NCBI GenBank assembly: GCA_029990175.1
Contig: JARKIP010000017.1
Coordinates: 25,717,001 to 25,781,000, forward strand
Origin: Petunia secreta
Taxonomy: Eukaryota > Streptophyta > Magnoliopsida > Solanales > Solanaceae
Direction: 5' to 3'
DNA length: 64,000 nt
Shown here: positions 9,717 through 22,050 of the stretch, piece after piece
Numbering within the stretch: position 1 is the stretch's first letter
How the letters are laid out: every line of letters begins with the position of its first letter
Notes under the pieces: generated by a model
Told to the model about the DNA's origin: nothing
Databases searched by the model: none
The model's input: only the letters and a program-made list of their open reading frames with translations
Made by a program: the position numbers and the translations under genes

Positions 9717-12350
9717 ATGGCTTATTCTTTACTTAGTGACTTGAATAGTAGTCGGGATGATTGGATGTTCCAGGTTCGTATTTGTCGGCTTTAGGATTCC
9801 GTCAACACCAAAAAGAATGGAGAGTTAATTAGTTTGGATATGGTTTTGATAGACGAAAAGGTATTCTACACCTATTATGCTTATGAGTTTTTTGCTTTTT
9901 TCGTTTTAACTTATTTTGTGTTTGTGCACTTAATGATCTTTCCATCCTTATACTAGAAGGACGTGATGCATGCTGTAATAAGGAAACATCAGGTTAAAAA
10001 ATACAGGCACATGTTGAGTGAAGGCTCAATATTTGTTATCAAGAATTTCAAGGTTACTGAAAATGTGGGTACATACAGACCGCTTAGTAGTGAGTTCAAA
10101 ATTACTTTCTTTGTCACAACCTCTCTGAAGAGGATTGATGAAGCTATTAATTAGTATCCCCACAAATGGTTTCGAATTTATTAATTCTGAAATGGTTGAT
10201 GCAAGGGTGAACGATAATACTGTTTTATCAGGTATATACCTTTACCTGAATAATATTTATTTATGTGATTTTATACTCTATTTGTGAGTCATTACACTGT
10301 TAACCTGTCTTCTTTTGTTCATTTTATATTGAAGACGTCATTGGTTGCTTATGTGGCATTGGAGAAATGGAGACTGTTGGAGGCAAGTGGAGGAAGCGGG
10401 ATATTGAAATTATAACTGATTAGTAAGATCATTTTGTGCTGGAATGTTATTATGTATATTTTGGAATCATTAAAATTTTTTAATTCTACTGATTTGTTCG
10501 TTAATGTTGTTCGAATGATTTCTATGATAACTGTGTTCTATTGTATTCTTGGATAGTTCGGTGAAAGCAAATGTTACTTTATGGGAAGATTTTGGTGATA
10601 AGTTTGATCCTTATTTGTACAATAAGGATGGTGAGCCTTACATTGTCATTATAACTTCGACCGCTGTTAAATAGTTCAAAGGTAATTTTCGTTACTTTAT
10701 CAAATTTTTTTTAATATATTGAAATTATAACTTTGTGGAGAAATGTTAAATTTTATTGTTTACTGCATTTGTTGTTGGTAGGTGAGATTAGTTTCTCCCC
10801 CACAAGTGCAACCAAAATATATGTGAATCTAGAGACAGATTATGTATCATCTTTGGTTGAGAAGTTTGCTGCGACCTCTAAGGGCATACAACCTATTGAA
10901 AGCTCCATTGGTAACAACATTTCGCCTGAAGAAAAGATGTTTTTCAATAGGATGAAAATTAAAGAGCTTTTGGAATGTGATTGGAGTGCTGAACTGCAGG
11001 TTGTGTACATAACTCTTATTATGTTATTTGATTCTTAGTGTTAGAATATCGTTTTCCAATCTAATTGGTATTTCTTTTAAATGTTAGGAATATGTTTGTA
11101 CTGTAAGGGCGGCAATTATCGACATAGATAATCGTTGGGGATGATTATATGTATCATGCAATTCATGCAAAAAGTAGGTCAAACCTGTTAATGGTCTCTA
11201 TACATGCCCCATTTGTGATAAAGAGTGCAAGCTTCCTCTTGTGATGTAAGTGTCGTAATAGTTATTCAAAATGCTTTTATTTTACGATATGCCATAAAAA
11301 TCCTTAACACTGTCAATTATGGAATGTCTTCTTCTATATACAAAGGTACAAAGTTCATGTAATTGTGAAGGACAATAATGGAGAAACTACTTTTGTCCTA
11401 TTTAATCCTATTGCCGAGAAGTTGCTCGACACATCAGCTGACAAACTATTCAACAAGCTGGCTTTAGGTGGTGATGATGTACCGGAACAATTAAAAGGCC
11501 TTTGTGGTAAAGATTTTATTTTCAAGTTAAAATTAAACAGTTACAACTTGAAAGACGGGGATGAGAACTTTACAGCAACAAAGCTTTTTAATTGAATTGC
11601 AGTACACCAATAAGATAAAAGATATGGTACTGCATTTTTGATTGTTTACCTTTTGTAATTGAATTATTACTTTTGCCTTTGATATGAACTCCCTTATTAT
11701 TGCTTGTGCAGGGGAAGACTGTCATGGTTGTTGGAAGTGAACCCCATCAACAGGTTGCTAACGGTGGTAGCCAGCATAAGGTAAATCATTTTTTAGTAAG
11801 TGATTTTTTTCAGCATGGTGCAAGATCTTACAGAATCAATAATGAACAATATATTTTTAAAAAAGTACACTTTCGACAGCATTATGGGCATCTTGAATGG
11901 CTCTTGACTTTCCATCCATTGCATCTGCATCACTACTGTTATCATGTTCTTCTGCTTTTGAACATTTGAATCACTTCCATATTTTTTTTCCTTTCAAACT
12001 TGCTTCTTTTGGCGTGTAATTCATTATTTTCAGTTGAAACATGCAGAAATCTAAAATACTCCAATATCCATTTAAGTGAATCAACTGTGCTAATTACATT
12101 TATCAAGGGGAAGAAAATGATGGATTCTTGGCCTTAGAGTCATGCCACGTCACCTTGCCAAGAGGATATCTTTAATAAATATGTTATATTAGTTTCTTCT
12201 TTAAACTGCATTCAGGAACCATATAATAAGTTGGAAGATTCTGAGGGTGACCAACCTGTTGTTGCTGCTGTTAATAAGCGGAAGTGCAGAAATGTAGTCA
12301 TTGATGACGATGAAGTTAGTGATGAAGACACCACCAAGTGCAAGAAGTGA
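9717..12350 (+). pseudogene. Helitron RPA1-like gene, multi-exon, with several stops
   Basis: RPA1-like single-strand DNA-binding protein of plant Helitrons. Exons I can follow: 9717-9860 (first OB fold, VRICRL), 9960-10231 (HAVIRKHQV, FKITFFV), from 10335 (GCLCGIGEMETVGGKWRKRDIEI), from about 10556 (VTLWEDFGDKF), about 10782-10998, about 11088-11246 (zinc ribbon CNSCKK...CPICDKEC), about 11345-11595 (KVHVIVKDNNGETTFVLF, the RPA C-terminal fold), 11711-11780 and about 12216-12350 (acidic tail with basic KRKCRN). Breaks: TAG at 9792-9794 where the family has Trp, a stop and frameshift near 10152, a TAG near 10672, a TGA and a TAG in the zinc exon. Several are TGG-to-stop changes. Domain order is complete, so the ancestor was a full-length gene. 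It lies at the 5' end of the Helitron, upstream of Rep. Confidence 0.8.
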
Positions 12351-12408
12351 ATATTCAGTGTTGTTTGTGAACCTTATGTAGTTTTTTTAGCCTAGCAATA
12401 TTGTTTGG

Positions 12409-15400
12409 TGTTGACACCCAATTTTGTCCCTTCATTTTTTGCAATTTGGCTATATTTAATTAAAATCGATAATAGTAATTTTCCAAATAAAACTGCATTA
12501 GACAACATGCATTTACGTGTGTAATATTATTATGAATCCTCTATTTATATTACTCCTTACTTAATTGGGATTATAATTACGTAATTTCATCATTTAGACT
12601 ATTTTCTAAAATATGTGTGCTATTTGTGTAATTTAACGCATTAGGATATCATTTAATAATTATTTGTGGCTATTTATATCTAATCATTATTTTTTGTGGT
12701 CATCTACATTTATTTATAATTAGTTACATTTGTTTATAATTATTTACAAAAATTTCCTATTTTTATACTAATTATTTATATTTATAAGTATTTTAATTAA
12801 ATACTATCCAAATTGTCAATTTACAACTCCAAATATACTACTTCTAGTCCTCGTCATCATTTTTATCCACGTGTACGCCACCTAGGCTCCACATAAGCCT
12901 ACACCTCACTTATTACACTCTTAGCAACATGTACAACTTCTTTAAGCGTGTGTACAAATCTCATAAGCATGTGGTACTACCCCTTAAAGCACATTTTCCT
13001 TACACTTCAGCATATATACTTGCACATACCACATCTACACTTAATATCAGACGTGCCCGCGTGGCACAATCACAGTCGTCCATCCCATAAATCCAACGGC
13101 TAGAAATAAATCTAGCTTCTAAATATCTATACACACATACTCCTCTCCTAAACCCTAAAATCATAACTCTCTCCCCTATCCCCTAAAATCAGCCGACCCC
13201 CCTTTTATCCCTTCTCTCCAAAATCAACCCGATACACCCCCAAATCTCTACCATATCTCCGCGTCTCCTCTACCATTAAATCCGGCGAGACTCCACCTTC
13301 TACGCTCTGCTCGTTTCTCTCTCTCCCTTGTCGTTATCACATAGAAAAAGGGAATGAATCATTCTCCTCCCTATTTCTATGGAAACCGAAAAGGAAGAGG
13401 GAAAATTGGGCGAATCTCGTCAAATACGCACTGATTTAGCTCATTTAAGATGAGTTCCATGAGAATTAAACACAAATCACCAGAAATCAAGGAAAAACGG
13501 GTCAGCCGAGACTGACCCGACCCGGTTCATTTGTAACCCGATTTGGATGCAATAAAATGGGTAATATCTTTTCCTTTTATTAGTATCATCTTTCTTTCTT
13601 TACCGATTTTTTTAAAAATCTCGGATTACATGCCTTGTTTGGAGTCATTGTTTTTACTGTCTCACTGCTGAAATTTAGGATTTTAGAATCTGAATTCTGG
13701 TTAGTTAAACTTGATTATCTGTTTCTAATTTTGGAAAACTGACTAAATACTTTAGTACTATGATTGTTTTAAGGATTTATGTTGAACTTGGACAAGTTGT
13801 CAAGCTAATGGGGATTTTTGAATCTTTTAGCATAATTCCTGGGATTTTACTGTGCTTGCTTAACATTATAAATAGGGCTGCCTATTTTCAGTTCTGGACA
13901 GACTTTTACATATACTGGCTACACCTCTCACACACAGAACAACCCCACACACAGAGAATCTCTAGCAATTAGAACACTGCTATACACGCTGATACACACA
14001 CACACACACTTTACACCTAGGTATACCTTCGGATCAGTTCCCTCCTCTGCTGAAACAAGCTGACAACACTGGACATCTAAAAAAATACACAGCATACAGA
14101 CAGGATTTGGATACACTTTCTACACCTCTCACACACCTTCAGACCCTACTCTCTCTCTCTCTCTCCCTCTCTGGATAAGATCTTCAGCACTTTTAGAGGA
14201 CAAGACATTAGCTCATAGTTGTTGCTTTTTGGTTACTACTAGCATACAACATTGCCCTGTCTATCCTTTCTTACTTTGACGGTTCCTGCCTAAGGTATGT
14301 CTATGGTTAAATAAATAGATTTCACTGTATGTATTACTGTAGTTAGTTCATGTCCTAACATGGTTCTTGAGATATACTTTGGCTCGCTTTGCTTCCTTGT
14401 TGATGTAGGGACATCCTAGTCCCATTTCTAACCTCCTTTGCAGGTTATTTTTGATCATACAAGGATGGCCAAAGGCCATACATTCTATTAATAGTTTACT
14501 GCAGGTGCCTTTATAACTAGCTGAAGATCGCATTGAGAGTTATAACTACGGGACAAAGGCCCTGCTTCTTATCTCTTTTTAGTTGATATGTCATGTTGTA
14601 ACTAGAAACTTGAATGCTGTATTCATTAGGTGTTAATGGTTTGTATAAGCATCATGAGGTGCCTTTAGTTACTTAGGATAGGTTTTGCAGTTTTTGTGCA
14701 CTACTTTGTGCAGTTAGAATCGGTTACAAAGGGGCCAACTCTGACCCTACTTTTATTTTTTTATGTATGCAAGGACTGAAATCATAATACATATTGAAAA
14801 TTGGTTTATTTGTGCAAAGCCTATTCTTTGAAGTGATAGCAGTATTTCAACAGGTGTAAAGTTAAAATCTGAGGCTAAAATAGGCTGTATATGCAATTTT
14901 ATAACCTCTGAAATTTGATCATTTTCCTTGAAGGCTGAAATTGCAATACATGCTGAAAACTGGTCTATTGGCGCAAATAGTAAAACTGAACCTTATAGTA
15001 TTATTTTTACAGGTTTTAAAACTGAAAATTGATAGTATTCTAGGCTATTTGTGCAACTCTAGTATGCTGGAAGCTCAACTATTTTTCTAGAAAGGCTAAA
15101 ATTGCAATATTAACTAAAAATGAGACTGTTTCTATAAACTGCACATTCTGAAACGTTATAGTGTATCTTATTTTTTTAAAAGTGGCTAATTTCACAATTC
15201 CTGCTAGGAGTGGGTTTGTTTATGCAAATTGGGCTCAATAGTAACATGTTGAATCCTATTACAATTTATTATTTGGAGGCCTATTTTTAAAGTTTTTCAC
15301 GTTATCTTACTTACATGACATTATTTGCTTGTGTGTTAACATGACCGTATATTGTTTGACGCCTAATGGTCTAGATTTGGGGCACTTAATAAGCTTAGGG

Positions 15401-16090
15401 GTCTAGATACTTAAATTAGTTGTCTCAATAGCCTCCGAGACTTTAAGTGGGACGCTATAAAACCTTTTGGGACGTTATAAAACATTAGGAAACGCTTTAG
15501 TTAAATACTTAAAGAAGGTATGGGGGTTAAAGGGAATTAAGCCCCTCGGATATTATGGAAACTACCCGAGCTATAATTGATAGTGGATTCTGAAACTATC
15601 GTCCCTTACGAAAGCCTGGTTCTGATCCGAATAGGATAAAAAAGCCTAGGGTTGTTCTAAATGCCTAGTGGTTATTTATTGTCTACTTTGTGGCTATTCG
15701 TGCGATATGATTACTATTTCAATTATCTATGCAAATATTTTAAATTGTTAAATTGCCTATTTTGCTTACTTTGCAGTCCATATCTCTTTTATTTACCTTA
15801 TTTATCTTTTGTCTTTTTCTAAAGCAATATATGAAACCCAATATAAAAATCGGTCGGGAACCACGTTTAGTGGAACCTAGAAGGTGCCTAACCCCTTCCT
15901 TCTAGGTCATTTCGAACACTTACCCAAATCTCTGATTAGTAGACCAACACGGAGTTATATTTTAAATCAATTAGAAACCAATAGGTGACCTAATACTCCT
16001 AGAATAATTTATTAGGTGGCGACTCCAAAACTCAACTCAAACGAGTTACCCAAGTTGTAAACCAGTTTACTATTAAAGTGGGGTGCGACA
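12409..16090 (+). repeat. 5' LTR of the Ogre-like element
   Basis: 3,682 bp, matching 33600-37263 end to end apart from scattered substitutions and small indels. A TATA-type box (ATTATAAATAGGGC) lies near 13867, followed by AC and CT microsatellites around 13997-14160, presumably in the transcribed R/U5 part. Small reading frames here are not genes: they recur in the other LTR with no constraint. Confidence 0.93.
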
Positions 16091-16091
16091 G

Positions 16092-16277
16092 AGAAGATTT
16101 TCAGAGAAGGAAAATTCTTTTATTATTTCTGAATGAATATTACAACCTGTGAGGAGGTATATTTATGCAATGAGTCCTAGGGCTAAACAAGGAAACATAA
16201 GTCCTAGGGCTAAACAAGGAAACATAACTAATTACAATACAATAAGGAAAAGGATAATTCTACAATAACTATCAGCA
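16092..16277 (-). repeat. Copia 3' LTR
   Basis: Pairs with 26616-26796: nine substitutions and one 5-bp indel by eye. On the minus strand it starts TGCTGATAG and ends in CTTCT, so the usual CA end is not kept. A minus-strand TATA box (TATAAATATA) lies near 16155. Confidence 0.88.
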
Positions 16278-16284
16278 CTCCCCC

Positions 16285-18450
16285 TCAAGTTGGTGCAAAG
16301 ATCTTGCGCATGCCCAACTTGCAAACCAAAGTATGAAAATCTTTTTTGTTGAGACCTTTTGTGAGCACATCTACCAGTTGTTGTTCTGATGGAACGTACA
16401 ACAAATTCAAGGTACCATTAGCAACCTTTTCTTTAATGAAGTGTCGATCAATCTCAACATGCTTTGTTCGATCATGCTGGACATGATTTTGGGCAATACT
16501 GATTGCAGCCTTGTTATCACAATACAAGGAAAGTTTCCCTTTTCCAAACATTCTCAATTCCTTCCATAACCTTCGTAGCCAAAGAAGTTCACAAACCCCT
16601 TGGGCCATAGCTCTATATTCAGCTTCAGGACTGGATCTAGTAACAACACTTTGCTTCTTACTTCTCCAAGTAACTAAGTTCCCTCCTACGAAAGTACAGT
16701 AGCCAGTGGTAGATCTTCTATCATATAAAGATCCAGCCCAATCCGCGTCTGTAAAGGCTTCTATTAGGAGGTGACCATGCTTAGAGAAAAGCAAACCTCT
16801 CCCTGGAGCAGACTTCAGATATCGTACGATGTGGAAGACAGCTTGCATATGAGGATCTCGGGGATCATGCATATACTGACTAACCAAACTAACTGGATAG
16901 GCTATGTCTGGTCTAGTGTGAGAGAGATAAATAAGTCTCCCAACCAACCTCTGATATCTCACTTTGTCAACTGGCTCTCCAATCCCTGCTTGTAACTTGT
17001 GATTACTTTCAATGGGTGATTCAACTGGCTTACAACCTAGCATACCAGTTTTTTTCAAGAGATCCATAATATACTTCCTTTGAGAAATAAAGATCCCTTT
17101 ATTTGATCTAGCCACCTCGATTCCCAAGAAGTATTGGAGTTTTCCTAGATCCTTGATTTCAAATTCCTTTGCCAACAGCTTCTTCAATCGGGTCATCTCC
17201 TCTTTGTCATCTCCTGTCATTACAATGTCGTCAACATAAACTATGAGAAGAGTGAGTTTACCCTTTTTATGCCTTATGAAGAGGGTATGATCAGCATTAC
17301 TTTGTCTGTAGCCAAAGGAGATCATAGCTTTGCGGAATCTGTCAAACCACGCTCTAGGCGATTGCTTCAACCCGTACAAGGCTTTCTTCAGTTTGCACAC
17401 CTTTCCTCGACTCTGTTCAGTATTAAATCCGGGAGGGATCTCCATATTCACTTCTTCTTTTAAATCTCCATGAAGAAATGCATTCTTTACATTAAACTGC
17501 TGTAAGTCCCAATCCAGATTAGCTGCACAAGACAAAAGGATTCTTATGGTGTTCATTTTTGCAACTGGAGCAAATGTCTCCTGATAATCCACTCCATAAG
17601 TTTGAGTGAATCCCTTAGCCACCAATCTTGCCTTGAATCTCTCAATCGAGCCATCAGCTTTATGCTTCACAGTAAAGACCCATCTGCAACCAACCAGCTT
17701 CTTGGCCGGTGGTTTAGTGACAAGTTCCCAAGTGTTATTTTTTGACAAAGCCTTCATTTCTTCAATCATAGCCTGCTTCCATTTAGGATCTGTAAACGCT
17801 TCCCTCCAATTCTAGGGAATAGACACAGAAGAAATAAATAAGACAAAGGCTTTATATGAGGGAGATAAGGAATCAAAGGAGACAGAATTAGATAAGGGAT
17901 GTTTGGTAGTGCAAGTTCTGACACTTTTTCTGTGAGCAACAGGTAAATCTAACTCATTAGGAAAAGTAGGTAACTCACCAGTAGAAGAGGATTCAGCTTC
18001 AGCAGATTGCATGATGGTTTCTTCTGCTTCTTCAGCTGCTTTCTTTTTCCTCGAGTACGTTGTCAAACCAGGTACATCCAAAAGGCCATGTAAACTCCCA
18101 ACAGTCTCCCCATCAGCAGTCTCCCCCTCAACAGTCTCCCCCTGAACTCTATCTATGGTATCAATCTCAAGAGGCTGAACAAAACTTGGGAGGATCATCT
18201 CTTCTTCCTTATTATTCTCCCCCTGAAAAGGTGATCGTGCAGAACTGAAATGGGGCTCAAATTCTTGAAAGGTAACATCCATGCTGACAAAGACTTTCCT
18301 AGAAGGAGGATGATAGCATTTGTATCCTTTTTGAGTCGGAGAATACCCAATAAACACACATTTAAGGGCTCTAGGACCAAGTTTTTTCAGACTTTCTAGA
18401 ATGAACAAAGCAAACACACCCAAAAACCTTTGGAGGAACAGTATATTCAT
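16285..18450 (-). pseudogene. Copia reverse transcriptase-RNase H and integrase C-terminal part
   Basis: Reverse transcription of element RNA and degradation of the RNA strand. Two stretches in one frame, 17812-18450 and 16285-17769, are separated by a TAG at 17812-17814 where a Gln codon is expected. The upper part is the integrase C-terminal/linker region (ALKCVFIGYSPTQKGYKCYH). The lower 494 residues hold the whole copia RT: FKARLVAKGFTQ, the catalytic YVDDIV at about 17226-17243, then RNase H with DADWAGS and the terminal KHVEIDRHFIKEK. RT and RNase H look complete. The frame ends 8 bp from the 3' LTR, normal for copia. Confidence 0.9.
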
Positions 18451-18871
18451 TTTTTCCTTTCAAAGCTTCAAGTGGACTTAGAAAATTGAGGGTTTTAAGT
18501 GGGATTTTATTGATAAGATATGCAGCTGCTAGTATGGCATCCCCCCAATAAGTTTTTGGTAGATTCATTGTAAACATAAGAGATCGTGCCACCTCTAACA
18601 AATGCCTATTCTTTCTTTCAGCAACCCCATTCGGAGCACTAGTGTAAGGACAACTAGTTTGATGAATTATCCCATTAGATTCCAAATAATCACCAAACAT
18701 TTTATTCATATACTCTGTTCCATTGTCAGTTCGCAAGATTTTTACCTTAGCATCAAATTGAGTGTACATCATCTTATGAAACGACTGAAAGCAAGAGAAA
18801 ACTTCACTTTTGGCTTTTAGCAAATATATCCAAGTCAACCTAATAGAACAATCAATAAAAGTAACAAACCA
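18371..18871 (-). pseudogene. Copia integrase core fragment
   Basis: Joins element DNA to the chromosome. The D-D-E core is recognisable: FIDCS, LRTDNGTEY and NGVAERKNR. It is cut off from the protease part by a TGA (about 18870-18872) where an Arg codon is usual, and from the C-terminal part by a frameshift between about 18380 and 18450 after FGCVCFVH. The frame is otherwise continuous with 18872-19588. Confidence 0.88.
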
Positions 18872-19588
18872 TCAACTCCCAGATAAAGAAACTGTTTGAG
18901 TTGGACCCCATACGTCAGAATGAATAGTCGAGAAAGGAATTGTACTTTTATTATCACTCAGAGGGTAAGAATTTCTAGTATGCTTGGTAAATTCACAAGC
19001 ATCACAAGACAAGGACTCAAAGTTAGTCTTAGAAAACAAATTAGGATATAATTTCTTTAAAACAAAAAATGATGGGTGCCCCAACCGCCTATGCCACTGA
19101 ACTATTTCTTGGTTGACAATCTTATTTCCTCCAAAAAATGCTTTACCAGAGTCTCTACTTCCCTCAATCATGTATAAGCCATCATGCAATCTACCACTGC
19201 CAATCGTCTTCCCTGTTTGAAGATCCTGAAAAACACAATGATCAGGGAAGAACTCGATTTTACAGTTTAGGTCTTTGGTGATGGAACTAATAGATAATAA
19301 ATTAACAGGAAACTCAGGTACATGGAGAACAGATGATAAGGTAATATTGGGTGTACACATAATAGAACCTGTTCCAGAGATAGGAGCTAAAGACCCATTG
19401 GCTATTCTGTCATAATCGTTTTTGAGACATGGAGAGTAGTTTTGAAAGCTTCTAGAGGAGCCTGTCATGTGTCTATCCGCACCAGAATCAATAATCCAAG
19501 AATTTAAGTGAGCAGTAAAGGCAGTACCTGATTGCACATAATTGGATGTTCCCACAGATGGAGAGTAAAGTTTGGACAGATTGTTCAT
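18872..19588 (-). pseudogene. Copia protease and gag-pre-integrase (zinc) domain
   Basis: The aspartic protease active site is visible as IIDSGADRHM near residue 33, where most relatives have DSGAS. The pre-integrase His/Cys domain follows (WHRRLGHPS, then LSCDACEFTKH). Starts at MNNLSKLYS, a point normally in the middle of gag-pol, so the true start is missing with gag. No CCHC knuckle or gag capsid domain is found upstream. Confidence 0.85.
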
Positions 19589-20065
19589 CTTAATATCTCC
19601 AATAAGTCAAAAATATCACACCAACTAAAAAGTATACCTTGAACCTGGAATGAACAGAATTTTGGTACCAAAATTTTTTTTTGCAACCTGGCAGCAACTA
19701 GATCTGGCAGAAACAGTGGCTGGAAGTCAAGAAAACTGGCCGGAAAAAATGTCTGCCTCGTCGGAATATAATGAAACTTGGATGGGTAGGCTCGGAATTG
19801 TCCCGCGACCTCAACCCAAAAAAAATTTTCAAAAAATTCCGCGGATCTGCTCTCATGCGCCGGCGCGTGGCCGCCGGAACTGAATCTTAAGGCGGCGCGT
19901 GGAGGTGCGTGGCTGGGTATTTTCGGCAGAAACTTTTTGGGGTTTGATCTCCGGTGCAAGAAGAAGCTTTTGGTACTTTTAGTTTTTTCAGAAACCAACG
20001 GAAAACTTAATTTAAGCGGACAGCCGCCGGAGGAAGAAAAAACTTGACCTCTTAGAGTGACACGT
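19589..20065 (-). other. Copia leader remnant, no gag
   Basis: Between the protease frame and the gypsy insertion; together with 26577-26603 it forms the whole 5' internal region of the copia element. It is locally GC-rich (about 19840-19900 has CGCC/GCGG-type motifs). A 167-codon open frame exists but looks like leader sequence and matches no gag motif. Confidence 0.5.
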
Positions 20066-20801
20066 TGATAAGACCCAAACCCCCACAAGACCCTTCACTC
20101 GGAGCCAAGCTAAGGAGATCCAAGGAGTACAGCTACACTTGGTGAGGAAGGGACTAGAAGAAGGAAGCGATTGGAAGCCGTTTCGAGCGCTTAAAGTGCA
20201 AGGGGAGCAGCCCAGTCATCCAGGCGCTCCGCCTGAAGATCCAGGCGCTCCGCCCAAGGATGCCTAGGCCTGGGTGCTCCGCCCAAACTCTGGGCGCCCC
20301 GCCTAGGCCACCCCACTGTCCAAAAATGTAGGCGCTCCGCCCCAAATCCGGGCGCCCCGCCCAAAAGGCTGAAGGGTGATTTTCTAGCTAGTGTTAAGAC
20401 TATTTTGACCTTACGTGGTCCTATGTTCCTAAGCCTAAGTGTGGGCATATTAGACCTTTCATATGGTGTCTAAAAACACCTATAAATAGCTAATTGTCTT
20501 ATTATTTTCATTAGCTTACCTTTGATGAAAAACAAACACTTGTGTTGAAGAGTTGAACTCTTATTGAATGAAAAACCTTGAATTGGGACTTGTTCTTCCT
20601 CTAGCGGATCTAGATGAATTCCAATCCCCCCGACCATTCTACTTGCGTGCTCACGTTAGCTCGAGGGTAGTTGCCTAGCGTAGGTGTTCTTGACCTCCTC
20701 TCGGGGTGTAACGGAACAAGTTCTCCGTTGCTACTTGAGATTTGTGATCGAGATACGTCTCGTTCTTATCCTTTTTATTTTTCCGCGTTTGATTCTTATC
20801 A
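20066..20801 (+). repeat. Gypsy 5' LTR
   Basis: 736 bp. Contains a GC-rich motif array (20220-20365) and a TATA-like CCTATAAATAGC near 20479. It is 21 bp longer than the 3' LTR because of one extra GC-motif unit near 20229; otherwise no indel was seen. Confidence 0.93.
20220..20365 (+). repeat. Array of about six GGCGCTCCGCC / GGCGCCCCGCC motifs in the LTR
   Basis: Six 11-bp units (variants such as GGTGCTCCGCC) separated by 8-40 bp of less conserved sequence, upstream of the TATA box. The same array is in the 3' LTR (26011-26135, five units) and, diverged, in the internal leader (21478-21625). These GC-rich blocks contrast with the AT-rich surroundings. Confidence 0.85.
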
Positions 20802-20804
20802 GTT

Positions 20805-20816
20805 TGGTATCAGAGC
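20805..20816 (+). other. Primer-binding site (initiator Met tRNA type)
   Basis: TGGTATCAGAGC, three bases after the 5' LTR. This is the well-known complement of plant initiator Met tRNA used to prime reverse transcription. It is a primer site, not a tRNA gene. Confidence 0.9.
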
Positions 20817-22050
20817 AAGGTTCGGGTATCGTTCCTACGAACCCCGACCCTTGATTCTTCGTGCCTAGTATCTTCTTTTAGTTTTCTTGTTGTTGAAGTT
20901 ATCGGGAAAAAGAAAATTAAAAAAAAATTGAAAAATTCAAAAATTCAAAAATTGGTGTAACTTTTTGGTGTTTGTGATTCTTGAAGTGGGTGATATAGAT
21001 TATCAATCCTTGTTGAAAACTTGACGATTGGGTACCAAATTTGTTGGGATTGGATTTAATTGAAAATTGAAAATCCCAATTGTTGTTAAACCCTACCAAA
21101 CCCTTGTTCTTAAGAAAATAGATTGATTTTGGGTTGTGTGTTAATGGGGTTTTGGAATTGATTATTGGGGATTGATCTCTATTGAAAACCGAACAATTTG
21201 CAACAAGAATCGTGTGATTCGGAGTTCGGTAACATAGTTTTTGAAGAATCGAAACCCACTTTTAAACCTTGAAACCCATGTTTAAATCCCAAACTTGAAA
21301 ACTTTGAATCTTGATTGAGCATTATTTGTTGGTTGTTTGGGTGTGAAATTGATTGGGGATTGTAGGTTGTATCAAGGAGCAACTTTGGGTACCTTGGATT
21401 TGGCCAAAACACCTTGGAATCGGCCTAGAAATTGGATTGAAAACGAAGAACACGGAGTGAAAAACATAGGCGTTCTTCGTCCAGGCGCTCCGCCTAAAGT
21501 TTGGGCACCCCGCCTGACTTGTGCTTGCCCCAGGCGCTCCGCCTAAATCCCAGGCGCCCCGCCTGCCCAACCCCACTGCACCAAATTTTGGGCGCTCCGC
21601 CCCAAGCCTTGGGCGCTCCGCCTAAATCGCTGAAGGGTTGATTTTGGGTAGTTTCTTCTAGGTTTGCTTGTTCTTTGTTGCCTAATCTCTTATTAGTGCC
21701 TATCTAAGTACTCTTTCTACTTGAATTAGCACTAATCTTTCATTGCTTTTAGGTTGATTCGTGCATTAGTTCGAGAGTAGAATTCCAAGAAGAATCCTAG
21801 ACTCTTTTTGATTCAAGTCCTCACTTCAAAGTGCCTAGCTTTCATTGAGTCCTATTAACTCCACTCACCCCGGAGTGTGCTTGACTCATGAATAGTTTGG
21901 TTGAGTTGAGGAATTGCTACTCATCTACGTGAAGCTTTGGAACCACAAGTCGAGTGAAATACCCACCGTCACTAAACGAGAGAGCCGAGTGATCTCAAGT
22001 GAGGGAGTGTGTGAGGTCGTTTACTAACGTTTGCTACTTGTGTAGGTACA
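20817..22050 (+). other. Gypsy leader with second GC-motif array
   Basis: 1.2 kb untranslated leader between PBS and gag. The segment 21478-21665 repeats, in diverged form, the LTR module: six GGCGCTCCGCC-like units followed by GCTGAAGGGTTGATTTT, mirroring the LTR order. Nothing else is recognised. Confidence 0.75.

Noticed and set aside
19585..20088. 167-codon minus-strand frame before the copia protease
   Set aside because: Leader-type sequence with no gag motif; it also runs into the gypsy LTR.
20805..20816. tRNA-like sequence TGGTATCAGAGC
   Set aside because: It is a retrotransposon primer-binding site; no tRNA body surrounds it.
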